A stretch of 54,859 nt of DNA from Nitrospira sp. CG24A (GCA_002869925.2 NEWT02000017.1:118380-173238); one strand, 5' to 3'; positions 1-9,191 are shown, numbered from the stretch's first letter. Program-made: numbers and translations. The notes: generated by a model from the letters alone, not told the origin.

Positions 1-576
1 TATATCCGCTTGGCGCGTGGATTTGTGTACCTGGTGGCCGTACTCGACTGGTATTCGCGTCGCGTGCTGTCCTGGCGATTGTCGAACACGCTGGAGGGCG
101 GGTTCTGCGTGGAAGGGCTGGAGCACGCCTTGCTGAGCTACGGCATCCCCGAGATCTTCAACACCGATCAGGGGTGCCAGTTCACCGTGGAGGCCTTCAC
201 CGGCGTCCTCAAGGCGCACGGCATTGCGATCAGCATGGATGGCCGTGGTCGGGCCTTGGATAACATCTTTGTGGAGCGGCTCTGGCGGAGCGTCAAGTAT
301 GAAGACGTCTATCTGCGAGGGTACACCACGATGTCCGAATTACAGCGGGGCTTGACGGACTACTTTGTGTTTTACAACACAGAACGACGACATCAGTCGT
401 TGGATTACCTGACACCGGACGAGGTCTACCGGACCGGGAGTGGAGGCGGAGCACGGATTGTGGATCTATTCGGCAAGACCGAACACCCTCGCCCAGAAAC
501 ACAAACAGAAACAGAACACCGGGGCAGCGCCGTTCCGCTGCAGGTACACGGTTACCCTCTTAAACTCGACGCATGA
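1..576 (+). CDS. IS3-family transposase (OrfB), 5'-truncated by window edge
   Basis: The reading frame is open from base 1, so the N-terminus lies outside the window; the TTG at 10 is only the first start-like codon. What remains is an rve-type integrase core with the D-D-E triad visible: Asp in VLDWYSRRV, Asp in FNTDQGCQFT and Glu in DNIFVERLWRSVKYE, followed by the FYNTERRHQSLDYLTPDEVY ending typical of IS3/IS150 OrfB. In this family the protein catalyses strand transfer of the element through a circular intermediate, usually as an OrfAB frameshift fusion. OrfA would lie upstream of the window. The C-terminal tail after VDLF is poorly conserved. It could be a full active copy or a remnant; only about 190 residues are visible. 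Confidence 0.93.
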   Translation, partial: YIRLARGFVYLVAVLDWYSRRVLSWRLSNTLEGGFCVEGLEHALLSYGIPEIFNTDQGCQFTVEAFTGVLKAHGIAISMDGRGRALDNIFVERLWRSVKYEDVYLRGYTTMSELQRGLTDYFVFYNTERRHQSLDYLTPDEVYRTGSGGGARIVDLFGKTEHPRPETQTETEHRGSAVPLQVHGYPLKLDA

Positions 577-602
577 GTGTCTTGACAGAGGGGTCCACTG
601 TA
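577..602 (+). repeat. probable right end of the IS3-type element
   Basis: Directly after the transposase stop codon lies GTCTTGACAGAGGGGTCCAC, which resembles the terminal inverted repeats of IS3/IS150-like elements. The matching left end is outside the window, so the boundary is inferred and no target duplication can be checked. Confidence 0.4.
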
Positions 603-635
603 GGGTGAGATTAAGTGGTCTGATCCCTGTCTTTT

Positions 636-896
636 CTACTCTGCCGACGCACGAAAGATATGTGCAGTGGAACTCGTAATCACATAACGGATCATATCTT
701 CGGCTCCTTGTGGTCCTCCCGGTTCCTTGGGGTCTTGCGGACTCTTGAGATCCAAAACAACTATAAGAAGCGTGCAAATCGGCCCGAAGAACAAGGATCC
801 GAACCGCCACCCCAAGCCGCTCCTGCCTTTAACCTGGGCAAGACCGGCATTGATGAGCGAAAGAGTAAACCACCAAACGGCATATTCTCCCTTCAT
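636..896 (-). CDS. small hydrophobic membrane protein, possibly a remnant
   Basis: An 86-codon frame whose first 55 residues read like a two-segment small inner-membrane protein: a hydrophobic start (AVWWFTLSLINAGLAQ), then KGRSGLGW, then a second segment FFGPICTLLIVVLDL. The KGRSGLGW...GP...LLIVVL pattern occurs in many short bacterial membrane proteins of unknown function. No convincing ribosome-binding site precedes the ATG at 896 and the C-terminal 30 residues look random, so the gene may be damaged. The rest of the stretch 603-1194 shows nothing else that I can support. Confidence 0.45.
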   Translation of the reverse strand: MKGEYAVWWFTLSLINAGLAQVKGRSGLGWRFGSLFFGPICTLLIVVLDLKSPQDPKEPGGPQGAEDMIRYVITSSTAHIFRASAE

Positions 897-1194
897 GGCT
901 TGAATGCTGCTTGCATATCAGATCGGCTAACCATTGAGTATCTTGACCGGCATAGTATGCGAATAAGGCGGGCAAGTTTCTCTATGATTTTCTTTTTCTT
1001 TCAAAGGCTTCCCCATGTTTCCTAATAGCAAGATTCGCGTGTTATACGGATCGGCATAGTTCCGCAATGGCTGCGATGAATTTAGTCCCTGGGCCAACAC
1101 ACCCACTGAACTCCATACGCCGTTCACGCCATGACGTGTCGCATTGTCATCTGCCCCAAGTACTCCGTCTAGTGCAATGCAGGCTATATATTTT

Positions 1195-1319
1195 GAGGAT
1201 GTTCAAAAAGCCCGTCAGCAAGGCCGCAGCCGAAGAAAGCACCGGAGGCGTAGCCTCCTGGCTACGTTGAGGATGCTTTCGAGGTGAAAACGAAGCTGGC
1301 GGGATTTTTTAATATCCTC
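1195..1319. repeat. palindromic repeat, copy 1
   Basis: About 125 bp with self-complementary ends: GAGGATGTTCAAAAAGCCCG at the left pairs with the CGGGATTTTTTAATATCCTC end at the right. An inner stem (GAAAGCACC...GGATGCTTTC, GTAGC...GCTAC) lies between them. It shares its centre almost exactly with the copy at 1832-1959. The right end overlaps the stop codon of the gene at 1318-1527. It could be a MITE-like element or a structured terminator; each arm carries a T-rich run. Confidence 0.85.
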
Positions 1320-1527
1320 ACTCCCCGCTCCCTGCCATATCGTCGATGAGCGGCCTATTGATATCGGTGCAACCGAAGCAGATGGTATCGAAGAGGGTCT
1401 CGGCATCCGCGACAAAGTTCTTTTCGTCGGTGAGTTTATCCGCTATGACCTGGGCGTAGCAGGTATCGCAGAGCATCATGAGCCCGCGTGATACGCCTAC
1501 TGTTTTTCTTCCTATGCTCGCAGCCAT
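1318..1527 (-). CDS. small cysteine-containing protein, unknown function
   Basis: A 69-aa protein starting MAASIGRKTVGVSRG. The ATG at 1527 is chosen because a GGAG box sits about 6 nt upstream, whereas the longer frame has none. Cysteines occur as LCDTCYAQV (CxxC) near residue 22 and FDTICFGCTD (CxxC) near residue 50, which suggests a metal-binding or zinc-ribbon-like fold. It lies 8 nt downstream of another small Cys-containing gene on the same strand (1536-1730), so the two are probably co-transcribed. The stop codon is formed at the edge of repeat copy 1. I do not recognise the family. Confidence 0.6.
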   Translation of the reverse strand: MAASIGRKTVGVSRGLMMLCDTCYAQVIADKLTDEKNFVADAETLFDTICFGCTDINRPLIDDMAGSGE

Positions 1528-1535
1528 AACGTCTC

Positions 1536-1730
1536 CTATACGGACCCTTTCTGCCTTGCCAGCCAAAAGTCTTCGGCTTCGAGATCGATTCCACACACGG
1601 CGCATTCGTAGATCTTCTCGTCAGCCGGAAGTTGGATCTCCGTCCGATCGATGCGCCCGCGGCAGACATGATAAAACCGCCCTCGCGCATCCTCGTTATC
1701 CAACGGATCGCTTTCATATATCAGCACCAT
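1536..1730 (-). CDS. small CxxC protein, unknown function
   Basis: A 64-aa protein, starting MVLIYESDPLDNEDARG. The ATG at 1730 has a GGGGAG box about 8 nt upstream. The frame stays open further upstream, but those codons run towards repeat copy 2 and lack a ribosome-binding site. It contains FYHVCRGRID and YECAVCGIDLEAEDF; the CxxCG looks like half of a zinc site, with the single Cys in YHVC as a possible third ligand. It lies just upstream of the second small Cys protein in the same direction. Function unknown. Confidence 0.6.
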   Translation of the reverse strand: MVLIYESDPLDNEDARGRFYHVCRGRIDRTEIQLPADEKIYECAVCGIDLEAEDFWLARQKGSV

Positions 1731-1831
1731 CGGCCTACTCCCCTCTAAATCGAAATGAAGTATACCGGCGGACAAGATCGATCCGCAACGGCTCAGATAC
1801 TCGTGAGCGGTTAGCACCAGGACACAACCTT

Positions 1832-1959
1832 GCAAGTTGCTCAAAAAGTCCATCCAGCAAGGCCGCAGCCGATGAAAGCACCGGAGGCGTAGCCTCTGGG
1901 CTACGTTGAGGATGCTTTCGAGGGGAGAACGACGCTGGATGGCTTTTTCAGCAACTTGC
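1832..1959. repeat. palindromic repeat, copy 2
   Basis: The left arm GCAAGTTGCTCAAAAAGTCC and the right arm ending GGCTTTTTCAGCAACTTGC are near-perfect inverted repeats extended by CATCCAGC/GCTGGATG. The interior is nearly identical to copy 1 (GGCCGCAGCCGA...GGATGCTTTCGAGG). The right end overlaps the first base of the ABC-transporter stop codon (TAG at 1961-1959, minus strand). Compared with copy 1 the outer arm sequence differs but stays self-complementary. Confidence 0.88.
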
Positions 1960-3794
1960 TACACCTGGAATTGGGCGTCATACAGCCGTGCATACACCCC
2001 TTCGTGCCCAATCAATGTCTCGTGGGTCCCGTCTTCGACGACGCGTCCGTGGTCCACGACAATGATGCGATCGACACCGTGGATCGTAGAAAGTCGATGG
2101 GCAATGATGATCGTCGTCCGCCCTTTTGTCAGATCGTCCAGCGCTTCACGAATCTTGACCTCGGTCTCGGTGTCGATATTGGATGTGGCCTCATCGAACA
2201 TGACGATCGGAGGATCCTTCAGAATCACACGGGCAATCGACACACGCTGCCGCTGCCCGACGGAAAGCTTGACGCCGCGCTCCCCTATCCAGGTATCGTA
2301 CCCCTCAGGAAGAGCCATGATAAAGTCATGCGCACGGGCCGCCTTGGCTGCCGCTTCAATCTCCTCTTGCCGGGCCTTCAGATCGCCATAGAGAATATTT
2401 TCTCTCACCGTACCATTAAATAAGAAGGGCTCTTGCTGAACCAGCCCGATTTGACTGCGGAGAAAGGCCAACGAAAGATCGCGAATATCGAATCCATCGA
2501 CAGTAATGGCACCCTGCTTCACATCGTAAAACCGCATCAGGAGTTTCAGTGTCGTGCTCTTGCCTGCGCCGCTCGGACCGACGAGCGCCACGCGCTCTCC
2601 CGCGCGGACCGATATCGTGATGTCGGTCAAGATCGGCGCATCCTCTCGGTAATGAAACCCGACATGGTGAAAAGCGACCTCTCCTCGCAATCGCGCACCC
2701 GGCACCTGAGCGTCCGGACGATCTCGCACATCTGGAACGAGATCCAGCACTTCGAACACTCGCTCACTTGCGGCTAAGGCATGCTGCAGCATGTGATTGA
2801 CGGAATGAATCTGATTGATCGGCACATAGAAGAGCGCAAGATACGAGATAAACATCACGAGCTCGCCCACGGACAGACGATGTTCCAACACTTCAGCGGT
2901 GCCGAACCAGAGCACCATCGCCCCGCCAAGACTTCCGATCAGCATCATCCCCGGGGAGTAGTAGGACCAGAGGTACATGGCCTTCAACGTATCCTGCCTG
3001 CAACGATCGCTCTTCCGGTCGAATCGCTCCTGCTCATAGGGCTGGCGATTGAAACCCATCGTCTCCCGGATGCCAGCCAGCATGTCTTGTAAGAGGGCAT
3101 TCAGTTCTGCCGCCCCTTTTCGAATGACCCGATAATATCCATGAACACGCTTGGTGAATAATGCCGCTCCGATGACCAAGAGCGGAATCGGCGCGAGCGC
3201 CAACAACGCCAGCTTCCAATTGAGCATGAACAGCATGATCATGATCCCGATCAGGGTCAGCCCGGCCGTAATGATCTCTTCCAACCCGTCGACGAAGATG
3301 CGCTGCATATGCTCTGTATCGTTCAAGACACGCGACATGATCTCACCCGTCGGGCGATTCTCGTAGAAGCTGATCGACAACCGCTGGAGGGCCGAGAATA
3401 CTTGAACGTGCAGGTCATGGACGACCTGCTGCTCCAATCCATTGTTCATTCTGATTCGCATCGACCCGCAGAGGCTTCGCAACACGTAGGCGGCGCACAG
3501 CGCGAGAAATACCCAGACCAGGAGCTCGGTCTTACCAGCTTGGATCACGTCGTCGATGATCACTTTGATGAGCCATGGAGGGATCAGCTCAAACGCGGTC
3601 GCAAGCCCGGCAAACACAAACGTGCCGACGACCAGGGAACGGTGCGGGCTGAGATAGTGGAGCACTCGAAGCAGGGTTTTCACAAGCGCAGGGTCTTCAC
3701 GGCGGGTTAACCCGGATTCTTCATGAATGCCGTAGCGAGGCGTTCGAGACCGAAGCCCGCCGGAGCTTCTCGCAAGTGAGGTTGACGTAGGCAT
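1959..3794 (-). CDS. MsbA-like ABC exporter (fused membrane and ATPase domains)
   Basis: A 611-aa half-transporter. Residues about 50-330 form an ABC type-1 exporter membrane domain with several hydrophobic helices and the IRETMGFNRQPYEQ coupling region. Residues about 360-600 form the ATPase with Walker A (GPSGAGKST), signature LSVGQRQR, Walker B (IVMFDEATS) and the H-loop IIIAHRLSTIHG. Such proteins work as homodimers in the inner membrane and flip lipids (MsbA), drugs or peptides outward; the substrate cannot be read from the sequence. The first 35 residues are basic and Ser-rich and may not be translated; later starts are possible. It ends at palindromic repeat copy 2, which may act as its terminator. 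Confidence 0.92.
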   Translation of the reverse strand: MPTSTSLARSSGGLRSRTPRYGIHEESGLTRREDPALVKTLLRVLHYLSPHRSLVVGTFVFAGLATAFELIPPWLIKVIIDDVIQAGKTELLVWVFLALCAAYVLRSLCGSMRIRMNNGLEQQVVHDLHVQVFSALQRLSISFYENRPTGEIMSRVLNDTEHMQRIFVDGLEEIITAGLTLIGIMIMLFMLNWKLALLALAPIPLLVIGAALFTKRVHGYYRVIRKGAAELNALLQDMLAGIRETMGFNRQPYEQERFDRKSDRCRQDTLKAMYLWSYYSPGMMLIGSLGGAMVLWFGTAEVLEHRLSVGELVMFISYLALFYVPINQIHSVNHMLQHALAASERVFEVLDLVPDVRDRPDAQVPGARLRGEVAFHHVGFHYREDAPILTDITISVRAGERVALVGPSGAGKSTTLKLLMRFYDVKQGAITVDGFDIRDLSLAFLRSQIGLVQQEPFLFNGTVRENILYGDLKARQEEIEAAAKAARAHDFIMALPEGYDTWIGERGVKLSVGQRQRVSIARVILKDPPIVMFDEATSNIDTETEVKIREALDDLTKGRTTIIIAHRLSTIHGVDRIIVVDHGRVVEDGTHETLIGHEGVYARLYDAQFQV

Positions 3795-3887
3795 ACTTGC
3801 AGTACGTCGAGGAGACCGAACGAGAAAAGCTCTGCCGGGCGAGAGGATCGGATGACGTAGCAGGTATTCATGAATAGTCCGGGTTCG

Positions 3888-4418
3888 CTAAATGACGGGA
3901 ACAGGATCGTCTTGCCAGTACTTAGTAAACTCGGGGAGCTGCGTGAGCGTCGACATATCGGTCATTCGATCCAAGAATACCTTACCGATCAGATGATCCA
4001 TCTCGTGCTGAATACAGACGGCATAGAGACCGGTCGCTTCGAAATCCATGGATTTACCGTGGCGATCCAATGCCTGCACCCTCACCACGGAGGGCCTTGT
4101 GACCTTTCCTCGCAACCCATCCACGCTGAGGCAGCCTTCCCAGTTTTCGACTTGCTCCGGGCCATAGAAGACGATCTTAGGATTGATGAGGACCGTTTGA
4201 GGAAATCCATCCTCCCCTTCACATCCCATGACGACCAACTGAATCGAGCGTGAGACTTGAGGGGCCGCCAAGCCTATCCCAGGTTCGCCCAACATCGTCT
4301 CAATCAGATTGTCGATGAATTGCTGTATGTCGTATGTGCGGATATTGCGAGGGTCGACCGGGGCCGCAATCTGGCGCAAAACAGGGTTCCCAAGCTTTGC
4401 GATCCGGAGTGTAGGCAT
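3888..4418 (-). CDS. def: peptide deformylase
   Basis: A 176-aa protein starting MPTLRIAKLGNPVLR. It removes the formyl group from the N-terminal Met of nascent proteins in the cytoplasm. The three family motifs are intact: GIGLAAPQ at residues 47-54, EGCLS at 94-98 and QHEMDH at 137-142, giving metal ligands Cys96, His138 and His142 and catalytic Glu139. The ATG at 4418 is chosen because it matches the usual N-terminus; the frame upstream is open but does not resemble the family. A GAAGG box lies about 15 nt upstream, further than ideal. No fmt neighbour is present. Known deformylases end shortly after the QHExDH helix, as here. Confidence 0.95.
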   Translation of the reverse strand: MPTLRIAKLGNPVLRQIAAPVDPRNIRTYDIQQFIDNLIETMLGEPGIGLAAPQVSRSIQLVVMGCEGEDGFPQTVLINPKIVFYGPEQVENWEGCLSVDGLRGKVTRPSVVRVQALDRHGKSMDFEATGLYAVCIQHEMDHLIGKVFLDRMTDMSTLTQLPEFTKYWQDDPVPVI

Positions 4419-4559
4419 AACGCGAATCAAATTTCCTTCTATTACAATGCGCGACAAAGAAAGTGCACGAGAAAATATAACACAGGATTTTTTGCCCCTG
4501 CAAGGCGTACGAATGGAGGAACCGGGGAAGAGAGCCCCATTCATCCACGTCGCTGCGTG

Positions 4560-5363
4560 TTATCGAGCCCGGCCAGGCCGTTTCGGATCCGACATTTCGA
4601 AACTATCCTTCTGACCGTTCCACCATTCTAACCACTCGCTTGCCCACTCTTGACGGTCTTGTTTGGTCGAGGTTTCCCAATCATGAAACTCCGTTTCATG
4701 CCGAGTCAGAATCCAGAGTGACTGCACCGCTGAAAATGCGACAAATCGCTCTTCATCGGCAATCATCCCGATCAGAACCGGGATCACCGCTTTCTCTCTG
4801 ACATACCGGGCCTCAAAAGCAGCGGCCTTCCGGATCGACGAATTCTGATCGTGTGCCATCGACTCAATGGCATCGACAACTTTTGCCCCATCCAATCGTA
4901 CGGCCACTCTCAAGGCATGTTCACGAACCCGCGGAATTTCATTCGGTTCTTTCGCCGCCATGGCGAGAGCCGGAACCGCAGAGGCGGCTTTCAACATGGA
5001 AATCGTTTCAATCGTATTGTAGCGAATACGGGGGCCCGCCATCGTCAATCCTTTGACCAGGACCGGGACCGATGGTTCGCCGAGATGTACGAATTCGCCC
5101 ATGGCCCAAAACTCTTGCGCGCCTTCCAGTAAGGGTAACAGCGCTTCCGCCCGCTGAGCCTCTTCAGCCGTTAACGATTTTGTATTCTGGGGAACGGATT
5201 CAGCGGATAGATCCTGTCCCTTCGGAGGCGCCTCGTAAGGCACTTGGACAGGGGTAACTCGGCCCTTCATGATCGGCTCAGCCGATAGAGTCGGAACGAT
5301 TCCTACCAACACAATGAAGAAGGCAATTCCCCAAGAATGAAAATATTGCTGCCGCACGGTCAT
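4560..5363 (-). CDS. secreted HEAT-repeat protein
   Basis: A 267-aa protein. The ATG at 5363 has a very strong GGGGGAGGAAAAGG ribosome-binding site, so the upstream codons are excluded. Residues 1-28 form a signal peptide (basic start, then IAFFIVLVGIVPTLSA, cleavage near Ala28). Residues about 85-230 contain short paired helices of the HEAT/PBS-lyase type (VPVLVKGL, VPALAMAA, IPVLIGMIADEERFVAFSAVQSL), probably a protein-protein scaffold in the periplasm. The Trp-rich C-terminus (WASEWLEWWNGQ) is seen in several periplasmic HEAT proteins. The partner is unknown. It lies 141 nt upstream of the def start, same strand. Confidence 0.8.
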   Translation of the reverse strand: MTVRQQYFHSWGIAFFIVLVGIVPTLSAEPIMKGRVTPVQVPYEAPPKGQDLSAESVPQNTKSLTAEEAQRAEALLPLLEGAQEFWAMGEFVHLGEPSVPVLVKGLTMAGPRIRYNTIETISMLKAASAVPALAMAAKEPNEIPRVREHALRVAVRLDGAKVVDAIESMAHDQNSSIRKAAAFEARYVREKAVIPVLIGMIADEERFVAFSAVQSLWILTRHETEFHDWETSTKQDRQEWASEWLEWWNGQKDSFEMSDPKRPGRAR

Positions 5364-5694
5364 CCCTTTTCCTCCCCCATCACGATCGCGCATATTGCCG
5401 CGCAATCCCGAACAGTCTCATTTCCTGAGCACACAGAGGCCTTCTCCACTCAACTCCAGCGTCTTCACGATCTGCGATAGAGCCCACGACAGACGACGAG
5501 GACGCTGCGCTGGCAGACCGCCCCCAAAGTCTGTCTGCGCTGTTCGCGACACCCGTGAAGCGTAACGTGGAGGATATCTGAGGATCTGATGAATTCTGGA
5601 CATTCACAGATCGACAGTTTCAGGAGTCGCTTCCCACATGACAGATGCAAAGGTGGACTCATGGGGAGGGATCGACGGCACAAAGTCACCAGAC

Positions 5695-5982
5695 TCAGAA
5701 ATCGAGTCCCACCTTAGAATCGGAGGCTCGAAGATGCTTGCGGACCCGAACTTGCTCATGATGCTTGCGCAAAAGCTGCCGACGAATGACGTCACGATCT
5801 TCAGCCACAATACGCACCAATCGATCGACATCCTCCGCATGCTCGCGGACCAATTCGGACAGCTTTGCCATTTGGCTTTCAAGATGCTCGACCCGCCGGA
5901 GCGCATCGACCGCGCGATCCACAGCCGGCTTTTGAACCGCCTTCTGCCTCACCAGCGACGTGACCACGACATCCCGCTTCAT
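5695..5982 (-). CDS. small coiled-coil protein, unknown function
   Basis: A 95-aa protein starting MKRDVVVTSLVRQK. The start is well supported by AAAGGAG 5 nt before the ATG. Residues 20-80 are almost entirely charged helix with heptad-like spacing (VDALRRVEHLESQMAKLSELVREH, then DVDRLVRIVAEDRDVIRRQLLRKHHEQ), suggesting a coiled-coil dimer. No signal peptide, no cysteines and no recognisable domain. It is transcribed divergently from glgC. Function unknown. The 330 bp between it and the HEAT-repeat gene (5364-5694) show no other supported feature. Confidence 0.7.
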   Translation of the reverse strand: MKRDVVVTSLVRQKAVQKPAVDRAVDALRRVEHLESQMAKLSELVREHAEDVDRLVRIVAEDRDVIRRQLLRKHHEQVRVRKHLRASDSKVGLDF

Positions 5983-6110
5983 GCTGACTCCTTTGCTCGA
6001 TTACTCACTGAGTTTCCAGACTCTCCTGAGTAGTATCGTCTCAGATTCTCGCGTTGTCAACGAGTATGCTTTCTTTCTATTTCCTCTGTGTCCTGTTACA
6101 ATCCGCCGCA

Positions 6111-7349
6111 ATGCTGAACATGTTCACCATGTTGCTGGCTGGCGGGAAAGGCGAGCGTCTTCAGCCTCTCACCGAGCATCGGGCCAAGCCGGCCGTTCCC
6201 TTCGGCGGGAAATATCGCATTATCGATTTTACGCTCAGCAATTGTCTCAACTCGGGGCTTCGAAAAGTCGCCGTCCTCATCCAATATAAATCCCACTCGC
6301 TCGATCGCCACATCCGTACAGGCTGGAATATCATGAATGCAGAGCTCGGCGAATATATCGCCTCGATTCCGCCCCAGCAGAGGATCAGTGAAGAATGGTA
6401 CCAAGGTACCGCCGACGCAGTCTATCAAAACCTGTTTCTGCTCGACACCGAACAGCCGGACTATGTCCTCATCCTGGCAGGCGACCACATCTACAAGATG
6501 AACTATATGGAAATGTTCCATTGGCTGCTCGCCAAAGGGGCCGATGCCGTGGTCGGCGCGATCGATATTCCGATCGAAGAGGCTCATCGATTCGGCGTCA
6601 TCCACGTGAATGAAGATTTTAGGATTACGGACTTCATCGAAAAGCCGGCTCATCCGCCGTCGATTCCCAACGATCCGACCCGCGCCTTTGGCTCGATGGG
6701 CATCTACCTCTTTCGCACCAAAGTCCTCCGCGAGCAGTTGATCGCCGACGCCCAGGAGGGAGGCAGTCACGACTTCGGGAGAAATATCATTCCACGCATG
6801 ATTCGCGATCGGCCTGTCTATGCCTACAAATTTGTCGACGCGAACAAGAAAGATGTGAAGTACTGGCGGGACATCGGCACCTTGGACGCCTATTGGGAAG
6901 CGAACATGGACCTTGTCGCGGTGGATCCCCTCTTTAATCTTTACGACCAACAGTGGCCGATTCGGACGTATCAAGGACAGTTTCCACCGGCTAAATTCGT
7001 CTTCTCGCAAGATTATCAAGGTGGAAGAATGGGCGTGGCGCTGGATTCCATCGTCTGCGGCGGCTGCATCATCTCCGGTGGCCGGGTACAAAACTCCGTG
7101 CTGTCGCCGAACGTCCATGTGCAGGATCATGCGGATGTGCGTGAATCGATCATCATGGAAAACGTGATCATCGGCGCGCAGAGCCGTGTCAGACGAGCTA
7201 TCATCGACAAAGATGTCATCATCCCGCCTCACTCGGAAATCGGGTACGACCGGGAAGCCGATGCCCAGCGATTTACCGTCACAGAATCCGGTTTGGTCGT
7301 GATTGCAAAGGGAACGAAACTGCATGCCCCCCTCGATTCATCCGATTGA
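6111..7349 (+). CDS. glgC: glucose-1-phosphate adenylyltransferase
   Basis: A 412-aa protein that makes ADP-glucose from ATP and glucose-1-phosphate, the first committed step of bacterial glycogen synthesis. The N-terminal nucleotidyltransferase domain carries MLLAGGKGERLQPLT and KPAVPFGGKYRIIDF; the substrate region has AGDHIYKMNY and FIEKPAHPP, and the C-terminus is a left-handed beta-helix of short hydrophobic repeats. The ATG at 6111 is chosen because the family motif begins a few residues later; in-frame codons back to 6054 look like leader DNA. A TACAAT box lies only 9 nt before this ATG, with no ribosome-binding site, so the message may be leaderless. It overlaps the next gene by 26 nt; glgB lies 4.8 kb downstream. 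Confidence 0.95.
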   Translation: MLNMFTMLLAGGKGERLQPLTEHRAKPAVPFGGKYRIIDFTLSNCLNSGLRKVAVLIQYKSHSLDRHIRTGWNIMNAELGEYIASIPPQQRISEEWYQGTADAVYQNLFLLDTEQPDYVLILAGDHIYKMNYMEMFHWLLAKGADAVVGAIDIPIEEAHRFGVIHVNEDFRITDFIEKPAHPPSIPNDPTRAFGSMGIYLFRTKVLREQLIADAQEGGSHDFGRNIIPRMIRDRPVYAYKFVDANKKDVKYWRDIGTLDAYWEANMDLVAVDPLFNLYDQQWPIRTYQGQFPPAKFVFSQDYQGGRMGVALDSIVCGGCIISGGRVQNSVLSPNVHVQDHADVRESIIMENVIIGAQSRVRRAIIDKDVIIPPHSEIGYDREADAQRFTVTESGLVVIAKGTKLHAPLDSSD

Positions 7350-9183
7350 TCTGATACTCGCTCTTCGCGACAAGCACTTGACCCCTGCCATCGTATTCCT
7401 CACATCGCGGCGTGCGTGCGATGAAGCGATGCAGGCCTTCGACCATAGCCAGATCCTCCTCCCGCCGCCTCGCCAGCGAGCCATCGCCGACGTGCTGGAC
7501 AAGGTCATCGCCCAATATCCCAGCATTGCTGAGCACCCGCTCATTCCGACCGTCCAGCGCATCGGTGTAGCGGCGCATCATGCAGGTCATCTGCCCTCAT
7601 GGAAAATTGCGGTGGAAGAATTGATGCGTCATGGCTGCCTCGATGCCGTCTTCGCCACGACCACACTGGCTGCCGGAGTCGACTTCCCCGCGCGCACCGT
7701 CATCATTACGCAATCCAGCATCCGCAAGTCGCGTGACTTTATGGACTTGACGATCGGCGAGGTGCAGCAGATTGCAGGCCGCGCAGGACGCCGTGGAAAA
7801 GATCTCGTGGGCTTCGCCATCGTCACCCCCTCGCCCTATATCGATCTGAACGTATTGACCAAAGGCTTCACCGGCCATCCGGAAGCGATCAACAGCCAAT
7901 TCGTCATCAGCTATCCCATGGTCCTCAACCTCTTAAAGGCGCATCCTCTCGATCAAATCCAACCGATTCTTGCCAAGAGTTTCGCGCAATTTCAGCTCAA
8001 CCAGCGTGCCGAGGTCTTGGAACGCAAGCTGGACGATCTGCGCGATCAGATGGAGCCATACGGGCCACGCGTGTGCACCGACTGGATCACAGAATGGCAG
8101 ACCTTTGATCATGTCCGCCGACAGAAATCGCACCGGGCCCCCGTCAGGAGACACGAACCACCGGAAGTCGCCGCACGCTTTCACTTTCTCACCCCCGGTC
8201 GCGTCGTAGCCTTCGGTCGCACCCGCGGTGTTGTGCTCAGACAATATCGCAGCAAGGGGCAGAAGAGCCCGATGATTACGGCGTTACGTCTAGGCGGAGG
8301 CATTACCGAATCTCCTGCTTCCACGGTGACCGAGGTGTCCGACCGTGTCCTCGATTGCGTGGACGCGCCGGTGTACCCCTGGTGCACGCCGGAAAGCGTA
8401 GAAGAGTTACTCCATCACCTGGAGGAGTTGCCTGGCAGGCTGCCGGAACTTCCCATCTTGATTCCGAAAGACGACGAACCGATTCCAGACGCCATCGTGC
8501 AAACCCTGGGCGACTTTGCCTGCCCAACCTGTCCTTCACGTTCCGCTTGTCAGAGGGACTATCCTGTCGCTTCCAAACTTCGGCAGGAACAACATCGACA
8601 CGTCAAATCGATCCAGGCTTTACGTACGAGTCTCTGGCACCGGTTCCAGGAAAAGATCGACGTCCTGCAACAGTTCGGCTATCTCACACCGACGGCCCAT
8701 TTGACCGAGGACGGCGAATGGGCCAGGCTCATCCGCATCGATCACTCGCTGCTCATCACAGAATTACTCCGCGCCGAAGCCTTCAACGGCGCCGATCCGG
8801 CCATGCTGGCTGCCGTGATGTCGAGCATCGCGCACGACGACGATCGCCCCGGCGCCTTCCCACGCGTCAGTTCCGGATTGGCGTCATTGCTCGGGCAGGT
8901 CCGAAAACTCGCTGCCTCTCTTTCGCCACATGAGGATCCCCCACTCTTACGCGCGGATATTGCCGCTGTGACGGAACGGTGGATCGGCGATCCTGGGCTC
9001 ACGTGGATCGGTCTCTGTAAAAGCACCACGATGGCTGAAGGGGATATCTATCGCCTCTTAGCGCGTACATTGGAGTTTCTGTCACAGCTACACACACTGA
9101 AGGCCACACACCCGGGATTGGCAGACACCGCCTCACGCGCGATCGCCAACCTGCGCCGTGGTGTATTGGAGGAACTGCCATGA
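7324..9183 (+). CDS. Ski2-like helicase, C-terminal half as a separate gene
   Basis: A 619-aa protein containing only the second RecA domain and what follows. Visible: motif IV region AIVFLTSRRACDEA, motif V region TTTLAAGVDFPARTV, and motif VI QIAGRAGRRG at residue 149. Then come a winged-helix/beta-barrel region (RFHFLTPGRVVAFGRTRG) and a C-terminal helical region resembling DSHCT domains of Ski2/Mtr4/HelY RNA helicases. A Cys cluster (FACPTCPSRSAC) lies near residue 400. There is no Walker A or DExH motif, so it cannot hydrolyse ATP alone. The missing half is encoded by the next gene, in reversed order. The start at 7324 overlaps the end of glgC, suggesting translational coupling. A longer TTG start at 7303 is possible. 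Confidence 0.85.
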   Translation: MPPSIHPIDLILALRDKHLTPAIVFLTSRRACDEAMQAFDHSQILLPPPRQRAIADVLDKVIAQYPSIAEHPLIPTVQRIGVAAHHAGHLPSWKIAVEELMRHGCLDAVFATTTLAAGVDFPARTVIITQSSIRKSRDFMDLTIGEVQQIAGRAGRRGKDLVGFAIVTPSPYIDLNVLTKGFTGHPEAINSQFVISYPMVLNLLKAHPLDQIQPILAKSFAQFQLNQRAEVLERKLDDLRDQMEPYGPRVCTDWITEWQTFDHVRRQKSHRAPVRRHEPPEVAARFHFLTPGRVVAFGRTRGVVLRQYRSKGQKSPMITALRLGGGITESPASTVTEVSDRVLDCVDAPVYPWCTPESVEELLHHLEELPGRLPELPILIPKDDEPIPDAIVQTLGDFACPTCPSRSACQRDYPVASKLRQEQHRHVKSIQALRTSLWHRFQEKIDVLQQFGYLTPTAHLTEDGEWARLIRIDHSLLITELLRAEAFNGADPAMLAAVMSSIAHDDDRPGAFPRVSSGLASLLGQVRKLAASLSPHEDPPLLRADIAAVTERWIGDPGLTWIGLCKSTTMAEGDIYRLLARTLEFLSQLHTLKATHPGLADTASRAIANLRRGVLEELP

Positions 9184-9191
9184 GAAATGAC

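Noticed and set aside
6096-7325. Long open frame antisense to glgC (409 codons, minus strand)
   Set aside because: It mirrors glgC codon bias and has no recognisable domain; glgC is certain in that place.
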